Shown: piece after piece, positions 1 through 6,374 of the stretch
Position numbering within the stretch: the first letter of the stretch is position 1
Layout: each line of letters opens with the position of its first letter
Assembly: GCA_012839395.1 (NCBI GenBank)
Contig: DUNJ01000148.1
Location: 1 to 7,260, forward strand
Direction: 5' to 3'
From: Tepidimicrobium sp.
GTDB lineage: Bacteria; Bacillota; Clostridia; Tissierellales; Tepidimicrobiaceae
DNA: 7,260 nt
Translations under genes and position numbers: made by a program
Notes under the pieces: generated by a model
Told to the model about the DNA's origin: nothing
The model's input: the letters and a program-made list of their open reading frames with translations, nothing else
Database searches by the model: none

Positions 1-3000
1 CAATTCCCACGGTATTGGATAGGCTCTCCCTTCTGATACCTTCGGGACTTTTATAATCAGGTATAGAACCTAAAAATTCCTTCCTATCTCCAGTGTAGGA
101 TTTAATCTGCTCAGATGCACCCATGAACAATATGCTATCCTTAAATTCGCTATTGGTTGAATTTTTAACTATGAACACCTCTTCCTGTATGTCCGTTTCC
201 AATAGGAACTGCGTTTCCTCATCTGTAACTCCCAATACAGGCCTAATGTAATAGTACAATCCTATATTTCTATCCATATCAGTATCGTTTTTAATATTTA
301 TTAAATTTATCTTAACATTATCATCTATGGAAGCAAACATAACCAGCTCCTGCTCCATTCCCTTGCTATAACTGTAGAATTTGCTATATCCTAATCCATG
401 GGTCACTATATAGTCCCATTTCCCCCTTATGGGCCCTGGAGTTATATTCCAAATTTCCCCTGTATCTTCATCCATCATATAGATTATCTCCCCCATATTA
501 TCAACTACAGGGTCATTATACCAAGGGGTTAATTTGTTTTCCCTACTATTTTGTGCCCAAGTAAATCCAGCCCCTAATTCTGTTATGATAAAACCGAATT
601 CCCTATTAGCTATAACATTAACCCAAGGTAGAGGAGTATTTATATCCTTGGATAACCTAATTACATATTCCCTTCCATCCTTAGTAAATCCGCCATAGCT
701 ATTGAAGTAATCTAGCACCAGCTCTATTTCCTTATCGGAATACTTCATCAAAGGCCTACTATACTGCCTATAGGGGACGTATTCCCTGGAGTCCCCATGA
801 TGGGGAAATCCTTCCTCCCCTTCTATAATCAAGATAGCCCATTTATATAATAGGGCCCTTTCCTCTTCTGATAAGGTGTTTTTGTTCTGGATAAATATAC
901 CCCCAGAGGCATCCATTACATTGCCCTGCCTTTCATATACTATTTCTCTTATATTTTCAAATAGAGGTTGATGGTATATGCTATCGTCCTCATTTAATAT
1001 TACCAAATCCACCTTCAAGCCTTTATAGGACCAATATTCATGGGCGCCTATGATCTTTACCAGGTTCCCTATTCCCTCCATGGATTCTATGGTAAAAAGC
1101 ACTATTGGATTATCTCCAGATATTCCATGGGCCCATAATCCTTCCCTACCTTTGCGGTTTTTATGTAATACATCTCCATATTTCAGCTTAGTGTTCTCAT
1201 CTAGATAGAATAGATAAGGTATTAGCTCCTCGTAGTATGCCATATTGGAATGGTTTAGATTCAAATACCCTATTTCAGTTTGAGATTTGGTTTTAGCAAG
1301 GTCTATAGCCATCCTTATATCATCCATGCTATGATATTTACTTAGTATTCTTAACGCCTCTTCTTCCTCATGGGTAAAGGCGGTTATATAGTATATATCC
1401 ACCTTTTTGCCAGGATCAATTCTCACCTTCTTTCCTATACTCATTATAGGATCTATCACCACTCCCGTTGTATTGGTTAATCCCCTATCTATCCCCTCTG
1501 GATCCTTTAATGAATTTCCCCGACCTATAAAATTTTTCCTATTAGTTTCATATCGAAACCCTTCTTCGGCATCATCAAAGCATTTGACCATATGAAGTAT
1601 CCAATTATCTTCTACCCCATCATTCCTTGCTCTCCTGTGAGAGAGGAGACCTTCCTGTTCTTCATACACCCTAGTTCTAACAAATAGATTGTTAAATGCA
1701 GGATGAGCTAGATCTGAGTCTAACGTTTCGCCTACCGTTTCAAAATAACTTATGGTCTCAATCAATCTCTCCTCATTACCGTTATTTATCAACCTAACCC
1801 TTCGTATTTCTCCCAATTCCTCAGGAAGTAGAAATATATCCATATCGGTCTCAATATCTCCATCTGATCTAGTAAAATTAGCTTTATAGGTAGAAAATTC
1901 TACCTTGTATGAATCTGCTTCTCTATATGTTGGAGCATATGTGGCAGACCATAGATCTCCATCTATAATATCCTTTATATATATGAATTGGCCATAAGGG
2001 CTAGACATATGATCCCTTCTCCACCTATTGATAAATATATTGTCCACCTTGGAGAATCCCTCTCCCCTATTATTGATCATAGTGGTATAGGTACCAGATG
2101 ATAGTAGATGAGCTTTTATATCAGATAGGTCCTCCTTAAAATATATTCGCCTAAATGCTCCTCCTTTTCCGTTTTGTACAGCTGGAACCTCTTCCAAGTC
2201 TTCCCCCTTCTTGGATATTATGGGTCCTTGGGGGATTCTTTCTTGTAATAAAAACTCTCCGCATTTCATTTGGGGATCTCTATGAAATCTATCCACCAAT
2301 ATATCCTCATTTATGAAATTGTTTATTGCAGCAAATATCATTCCCTGGTGATGGCTCATATAGCTTTTCACTATCCCCTTATCCAAATGGGATGGTAGCC
2401 TATTTCTAGTATAGTCTATAGCCTCATAGAATCCATATTCCCCTTCCAGTCCCTCGTCCTTAAGCCTTTGAATATTTTTCAACACCCCATCATGGTCAAA
2501 TTTTAACGCAAGAAATGTGGAATAAGGGGATATTACCAATTCATCTTTCAATCCCCTTTGAAATCCCAAAACTGGTATTCCAAAGGCTCTATATTGGTAG
2601 TTGAGTTGATTATCAAATGCAAAAAATCCCGATTCAGAGATGCCCCAAGGTACATCATGCCTATTGCCATAATCCTTTTGAAGTTGAATAGATGTATTAT
2701 AGCTTTCATCCAATAGAGTATTTCTATAATTCTTTAGGGTTAAAGATGGCATCATGTATTCAAACATAGTTCCCGACCACGAACTCAGTCCTATTCGATT
2801 GTTCTCCATTATGAGGGATCTACCCAATCGCTTCCAATGCTCTAAAGGTACCTCCCCCCTAGATATGGCTATATAGGATGCTGTTCTAGCTTCGGATGCT
2901 AGCAGATCATAATGAACATCCACTTCCCTATCTTCCTCTACATTGAATCCTATGTAGAAGAGATCTTTTTCACAATCATATAGGGGTTGAAAGTTGATGG

Positions 3001-6000
3001 CATCTATTATGCTCGTAATTCTAGATATTAATGCCTCCATTTTAGGTACCAATCTAGTATTGGACCGTTCATCTAAAATGGATTTTAGATATTCCCTCAG
3101 TCCTTCCCTAAGAACTATCAAATAGGATATGAAGTTTCCACTATCCACCGTAGATACAAATATTGGCTTTAGGGGCTCCAAAGTTTTCGTATCATACCAA
3201 TTATATATATGTCCCTGCCATTTCTCCATCTTCTCTATAGTACCTATAGTTAAATCTACCAAATCCACCATTTCAGACGTATCTATGAATTGTAAGTCTC
3301 TGGCGGATAGTATGGACAATAGGTAGAGTCCTATATTGGTAGGAGATGTCCTATTAGCTACCCCATTATAAGGATATTCCTGAAAGTTATCTGGAGGTAA
3401 ATAGTTGTTGCTAGCATCTGTAAAGGTTCTATGATATTGCCAAGTCTTTTTACCTACATCTATAAGGAGCTCCAAATCCTCGTTATCTATCTCGAATATC
3501 TCCTCATCAGCTTTACTAATCTCATAAGCCGTAACTGGCCCCAATAGCCACAATAGCGCAGCTATCCCACCAATTAAAATGTGATCTGGCCTAAATATAT
3601 AGGTAAAAACTACCAACAATATCGAACTTATTATATTTGCCTTCATCATAATGCAATAACTTAGAAAGCTGTTATCCAATTGCTTCTCCATATCGAATGC
3701 AGTAGTCCACTCCAACAAATTTTTCTTAGATACAAACACCCTATATAGGGTTCTGATCACCGCATCCAACATCATAATAGCTTTATGGGGAAGGAATATA
3801 AAAACTAGAATCCCTTGGTATATATAAGTTCTATATCCAAGTATTACATTGCCATTCAATTTCATCCTTTGAATTCTGTGCCTTCTATATAACAAAAATT
3901 CAATTGCCATAGTTATAATAGGTAGCAAAAGCCCAGTGAATACAATTCCTAACCATATAAACATATTCCCTGGGAAAAATACTATTCCCAAAAATGTAGT
4001 TATAAACAGAAGTGAGGCTAATAGACTTCTTCTCATATTATCTACTATCTTCCACTTAGATAAAGATGATATATCCCTTCCATATTCACCAACTAACCAC
4101 CTAATCAGCTGCCAATCCCCTCTAACCCATCTATGTTGTCTCATAATATAAGAACTGTATTTTTCCGGATATCCATCTATCAATTGAATATCCGTAGCCA
4201 ATCCAACTCTAATATAACTACCCTCTAATAGATCATGGCTTAGAACTGCATTTTCCGGTATTGCCTTATTTAAGCATCTTCGAAATACTTCCAGGTCATA
4301 TATGCCCTTACCGGTAAAGATTCCCTCGCCAAACAAATCCTGATATATATCCGAAACTGCGGTGCTATATGGATCCATACCACCTGCCCCTGCAAATATT
4401 CTAGTAAATAGGGATTTATTGCTGCTTTCAATATCCACAGCTATTCTAGGCTGTATTAGGCCGTAGCCTTCTACTACCACATTTCTTTCCTCATCTACTA
4501 TAGCCTTATTCAAAGGATGAGATATAGCCCCTATCAGTTTTCTTGCCCCATCTATTGGCAATTTAGTATCCGCATCTAGGGTTATTATGTATTTTATATT
4601 ACCCTGCAAGCTGGATATATCCCCCGAGATAACATTGAAGCTTGTATCTCCTTCTCCAGATAGCAGATTATTGAATTCCACCAATGCCCCTCTCTTTCTC
4701 TCCCAGCCCATCCAATTCTCCTGGGTTTTGGAATAGGTCCTACCCCTATGGAAAAAATAGAATATATCTTCCCCTTGAGAATATTTTTTATTTAGTTCTT
4801 TCACCATTTCCAATCCTTTACGGATAATCTTCTCATCCCCTTCTGCAGCCCTTTTATCCCCATCCTTAAAATCCCCTACTAGCCCAAAGTATATATTGTC
4901 CATCCTATTGGATAGATAGTGGATTTCTAGGCTCCTTATCAATTCCTCTACCCTTCTTTCATCAGGCAAAAGTGTAGGAATGACCACAAAAGTAGCGCAC
5001 TCCCTAGGAATTTCATCCTCATAATCCATTTTAGGGATCAGTTTAGGGGTGAACTTTTTAGAATATATATAGTTCGATAAGTTTACTACTATACTCATTA
5101 CTGGGATAAACATCACTATAAAGGCTAAAATACCCCAATAGATATTACCCTCTGTATATGCATATGTGCCAAGTAGATACGTAAAAAACAAAGATATTAA
5201 AACTATTGGGCCATAGTAATAGCTATACTTTCTTAAATATATGCTATTATTATATTGAGCACCCTCAAAGGCTTGGAATAATTTCTTTCTGCCATTATCC
5301 AACAGATAATATCCTACATGAGCTCTTTTATCTCTGCTGCCTTTGTCCCATTCTTCCCTAGCTAATTCCAATATTTTTTCCGCTACTAATATTTCCTGTA
5401 TATTGAATCTATTTGCTAGTTTTTTAACCTCATTTCTATAATAATTCTTAGATGAAGAATCCATCTTCCCATATATACCTAAAGGATCTTGTTTCAACAC
5501 TTTCTCCACTATACATATCGATTCAAATATATTCTTCCAATTGAATGAAGATATGCCCCTTAAGGATGTTATTCCGTATCCTAGGGATATATTATTCTTA
5601 GATTGTAAGGTATATTCCCTTTCCAGGATATCCTCTATACTTCTATTGGAATGTTCCAATTTTTTATCTATATTTTTGATAATTAATTTAAAATCTTCCC
5701 TATGCTTCCTAATCCTCCTGGTAAGCCTTTCCACATCTGTAGGATTCATGTCGTATATATCCTCAAGTATCTGCTCTATATTCTCATCCTTGGATAGCTC
5801 TATTTCATCTACTTTTTCCCAAGCCCTGCATATATCCATCAACTTAAGAGCAACCCTTTCAACATACTCCATAGAGCTCAGTATTAAAAAATCGGAAAGT
5901 CGAGCTATCTCTTCTAGGGATAGCACCTTTTCTATTTGAAAATGGTTTATAAACTCTATTATATTATCTTCGGTAATATTACCTGTTGAATTGATCACAA

Positions 6001-6337
6001 GTTCCGTTGCTAATACATATATCCTTGGAAGGCCTTTTAACGCTCCACTTTCAACTACGTTCAATATTATCTTCTTTTCCTTTTTTATATCCTCCCTCAA
6101 TCCCTTATATATCACCTGAATTAGATAGAAGTTATCCAATACCCAGTCCGATCCCTTAGGTAGGGATTTGCCTATTGATGCATATCTGTTAAATTTTGCA
6201 TATATCTTCTCTATTCCATCAAAGCTATCGTCTAACCTATTTAGCAAAAATCCCTTAACATCGCTTTTCCTATTGGCTTTATATATATCCTCTATGCCTT
6301 CCCGTCCTTTAAACCTATCTAAATTCATTCTCCACAT
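1..6337 (-). CDS. ndvB: Cyclic beta-1,2-glucan synthase-like protein (GT84 + GH189-type + GH94-type), C-terminus beyond window
   Basis: This giant inner-membrane enzyme is expected to polymerise glucose from UDP-glucose into beta-1,2-glucan, adjust chain length and cyclise it. One frame of 2112 codons is open from the ATG at 6337 to the left edge with no stop, so the 3' end is missing. Domain order matches NdvB/ChvB/Cgs: N-terminal domain (about 60-360), two membrane segments (377-420), GT84 (about 445-760), about five membrane segments (772-937), glycoamylase-like domain (about 975-1345), then GT36/GH94-type sandwich regions (about 1405 onward). Family members run to roughly 2800-2900 residues, so about 700, including the GH94 phosphorylase barrel, should lie outside. 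The 6337 start is chosen because an in-frame TGA lies four codons upstream (6347-6349); the only nearby alternative is ATG 6328. It follows the sugar-nucleotide gene by 37 bases, probably in one operon. No frameshift is seen. Family assignment is very secure; the glucan made (beta-1,2, cyclic) is inferred from homology. Confidence 0.93.
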   Translation of the reverse strand, partial: MWRMNLDRFKGREGIEDIYKANRKSDVKGFLLNRLDDSFDGIEKIYAKFNRYASIGKSLPKGSDWVLDNFYLIQVIYKGLREDIKKEKKIILNVVESGALKGLPRIYVLATELVINSTGNITEDNIIEFINHFQIEKVLSLEEIARLSDFLILSSMEYVERVALKLMDICRAWEKVDEIELSKDENIEQILEDIYDMNPTDVERLTRRIRKHREDFKLIIKNIDKKLEHSNRSIEDILEREYTLQSKNNISLGYGITSLRGISSFNWKNIFESICIVEKVLKQDPLGIYGKMDSSSKNYYRNEVKKLANRFNIQEILVAEKILELAREEWDKGSRDKRAHVGYYLLDNGRKKLFQAFEGAQYNNSIYLRKYSYYYGPIVLISLFFTYLLGTYAYTEGNIYWGILAFIVMFIPVMSIVVNLSNYIYSKKFTPKLIPKMDYEDEIPRECATFVVIPTLLPDERRVEELIRSLEIHYLSNRMDNIYFGLVGDFKDGDKRAAEGDEKIIRKGLEMVKELNKKYSQGEDIFYFFHRGRTYSKTQENWMGWERKRGALVEFNNLLSGEGDTSFNVISGDISSLQGNIKYIITLDADTKLPIDGARKLIGAISHPLNKAIVDEERNVVVEGYGLIQPRIAVDIESSNKSLFTRIFAGAGGMDPYSTAVSDIYQDLFGEGIFTGKGIYDLEVFRRCLNKAIPENAVLSHDLLEGSYIRVGLATDIQLIDGYPEKYSSYIMRQHRWVRGDWQLIRWLVGEYGRDISSLSKWKIVDNMRRSLLASLLFITTFLGIVFFPGNMFIWLGIVFTGLLLPIITMAIEFLLYRRHRIQRMKLNGNVILGYRTYIYQGILVFIFLPHKAIMMLDAVIRTLYRVFVSKKNLLEWTTAFDMEKQLDNSFLSYCIMMKANIISSILLVVFTYIFRPDHILIGGIAALLWLLGPVTAYEISKADEEIFEIDNEDLELLIDVGKKTWQYHRTFTDASNNYLPPDNFQEYPYNGVANRTSPTNIGLYLLSILSARDLQFIDTSEMVDLVDLTIGTIEKMEKWQGHIYNWYDTKTLEPLKPIFVSTVDSGNFISYLIVLREGLREYLKSILDERSNTRLVPKMEALISRITSIIDAINFQPLYDCEKDLFYIGFNVEEDREVDVHYDLLASEARTASYIAISRGEVPLEHWKRLGRSLIMENNRIGLSSWSGTMFEYMMPSLTLKNYRNTLLDESYNTSIQLQKDYGNRHDVPWGISESGFFAFDNQLNYQYRAFGIPVLGFQRGLKDELVISPYSTFLALKFDHDGVLKNIQRLKDEGLEGEYGFYEAIDYTRNRLPSHLDKGIVKSYMSHHQGMIFAAINNFINEDILVDRFHRDPQMKCGEFLLQERIPQGPIISKKGEDLEEVPAVQNGKGGAFRRIYFKEDLSDIKAHLLSSGTYTTMINNRGEGFSKVDNIFINRWRRDHMSSPYGQFIYIKDIIDGDLWSATYAPTYREADSYKVEFSTYKANFTRSDGDIETDMDIFLLPEELGEIRRVRLINNGNEERLIETISYFETVGETLDSDLAHPAFNNLFVRTRVYEEQEGLLSHRRARNDGVEDNWILHMVKCFDDAEEGFRYETNRKNFIGRGNSLKDPEGIDRGLTNTTGVVIDPIMSIGKKVRIDPGKKVDIYYITAFTHEEEEALRILSKYHSMDDIRMAIDLAKTKSQTEIGYLNLNHSNMAYYEELIPYLFYLDENTKLKYGDVLHKNRKGREGLWAHGISGDNPIVLFTIESMEGIGNLVKIIGAHEYWSYKGLKVDLVILNEDDSIYHQPLFENIREIVYERQGNVMDASGGIFIQNKNTLSEEERALLYKWAILIIEGEEGFPHHGDSREYVPYRQYSRPLMKYSDKEIELVLDYFNSYGGFTKDGREYVIRLSKDINTPLPWVNVIANREFGFIITELGAGFTWAQNSRENKLTPWYNDPVVDNMGEIIYMMDEDTGEIWNITPGPIRGKWDYIVTHGLGYSKFYSYSKGMEQELVMFASIDDNVKINLINIKNDTDMDRNIGLYYYIRPVLGVTDEETQFLLETDIQEEVFIVKNSTNSEFKDSILFMGASEQIKSYTGDRKEFLGSIPDYKSPEGIRRESLSNTVGI
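2..2125 (-). other. GT36/GH94-type beta-sandwich regions, continuing beyond the window
   Basis: Residues about 1405-2112 resemble the two GT36-type (PF06165) regions that precede the GH94 phosphorylase barrel in cyclic glucan synthases. The first part contains SGTYTTMINNRGEGFSK near 1408, INRWRRD near 1430 and LGEIRRVRLINNG near 1503. A helical linker contains the conserved HGISGDNPIVLF near 1735. The second part contains NREFGFIITELGAGFTWAQ from about 1909, then SRENKLTPWYNDP, the same type of block found at the N-terminus of cellobiose and related phosphorylases. The GH94 catalytic Asp lies in the barrel and is not in the window, so phosphorylase competence cannot be judged. Confidence 0.8.
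2303..3415 (-). other. Glycoamylase-like / GH189-type cyclization domain
   Basis: Residues about 975-1345 match the glycoamylase-like domain (PF10091 type) of cyclic glucan synthases, the part assigned to CAZy family GH189 and shown for a Thermoanaerobacter enzyme to cyclise beta-1,2-glucan by transglycosylation. Motifs in order are PPDNFQEYP near 978, GHIYNWYDT near 1040, VSTVDSGNF near 1060, SSWSGTMFEYMMP ending near 1197 (Glu1193), DVPWGISES (Glu1235), GFYEAIDYT (Glu1305, Asp1308) and MSHHQGM (His1329, His1330, Gln1331). The listed acidic residues are catalytic candidates; which is acid/base or nucleophile needs structural alignment. The domain looks complete. Confidence 0.85.
3530..4033 (-). 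other. C-terminal membrane bundle of the synthase
   Basis: After the transferase domain come hydrophobic segments at residues about 772-788, 792-816, 838-857, 901-915 and 920-937. Between the third and fourth is the amphipathic stretch LLEWTTAFDME (874-884), a conserved block in this family. The segment at 838-857 contains Pro850, His851 and Lys852 and may be an interfacial or re-entrant helix rather than a full span. With the first hairpin this gives six or seven spans; characterised proteobacterial Cgs proteins are described with six. The bundle should form the channel delivering glucan to the outside. Confidence 0.75.
4058..5005 (-). other. GT84 glycosyltransferase catalytic domain
   Basis: Residues about 445-760 are the GT-A type transferase domain that uses UDP-glucose on the cytoplasmic side. 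It opens with FVVIPTLL at 450. The nucleotide-sugar/metal motif is LDADTKLP, with Asp588 and Asp590. GYGLIQPRI follows near 615 and DPYSTAVSDIYQDLFGEG near 650. The probable catalytic-base region is SHDLLEG, with Asp702. The acceptor-site motif of processive transferases, (Q/R)-x-x-R-W, is Arg733-Gln-His-Arg736-Trp737 and continues V-R-G-D-W-Q. All the hallmarks I know for this family are present, so the domain should be active. Residue roles are by analogy with GT2/GT84 enzymes. Confidence 0.9.
5066..5212 (-). other. First membrane hairpin of the synthase (two segments)
   Basis: Two hydrophobic stretches, residues about 377-394 (PIVLISLFFTYLLG and following) and 399-420 (IYWGILAFIVMFIPVMSIVV), are separated by a short polar turn, T-E-G-N. 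They precede the GT84 domain, and the basic residues after the second segment (Y-S-K-K) suggest that the catalytic domain returns to the cytoplasm. This is read by eye from hydrophobicity, not from a topology program. Confidence 0.8.
5258..6160 (-). other. N-terminal cyclic-glucan-synthase-specific domain
   Basis: Residues about 60-360 of the synthase form a soluble, mostly helical region before the first membrane segment. I recognise three stretches typical of this family. These are SDWVLDNFYLIQ near residue 64, where family members have a W-L-L-D-N-F-H-L-I-E type motif; an ITSLR-x(4)-F-x-W block near 255-265, followed by DPLGIYGKMD near 285; and HVGYYLLDNGR near 340. Residues about 200-245 are rich in Lys, Arg and Glu with spaced Leu/Ile and could form a coiled coil. 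The role of this domain is not clear from sequence. It is a good marker that the protein is a true Cgs-type synthase rather than a stand-alone GH94 phosphorylase. Confidence 0.8.
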
Positions 6338-6349
6338 AAATTCCGTTCA

Positions 6350-6358
6350 TCCTTTCCT
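6350..6358 (-). promoter_or_regulatory. Ribosome binding site region upstream of the synthase gene
   Basis: On the minus strand the 37-base gap contains AGGAAAGGA, the best Shine-Dalgarno-like stretch. Its end lies 12 bases before the chosen ATG at 6337, longer than the usual 5-9. A weaker CGGA lies nearer to that ATG. The strong site is at good distance from a different, out-of-frame ATG at 6350, which overlaps its last base and opens only 11 codons before a TAG at 6315-6317. No promoter or terminator is visible in the gap, which supports co-transcription with the upstream gene. Confidence 0.6.
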
Positions 6359-6374
6359 ATATGGTGATAATGGA

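Noticed and set aside
1631..1649. Small inverted repeat (TCTCC, nine-base loop, GGAGA).
   Set aside because: The stem is only five pairs, is not followed by a T-run on either strand, and lies within conserved-frame coding sequence; not a credible terminator or regulatory hairpin.
3936..4151. Other short plus-strand open frames (1407-1595, 3129-3326, 3936-4151, 6168-6386).
   Set aside because: All are antisense to well-supported minus-strand coding sequence, the last extending only a short way past the synthase start. None has a convincing start context or a recognisable product.
5714..5719. Perfect AGGAGG on the minus strand inside the synthase gene.
   Set aside because: It encodes consecutive Arg codons in a basic helix, and no ATG follows at a suitable distance; it is a by-product of AGG-rich codon use.
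5541..5939. Plus-strand open frame of 132 codons.
   Set aside because: It lies entirely antisense to the N-terminal domain of the synthase, whose family motifs are clear. Its Ser/Ile/Leu-rich product has no recognisable motif, as expected for the complement of Asp/Glu/Ile-rich coding sequence.
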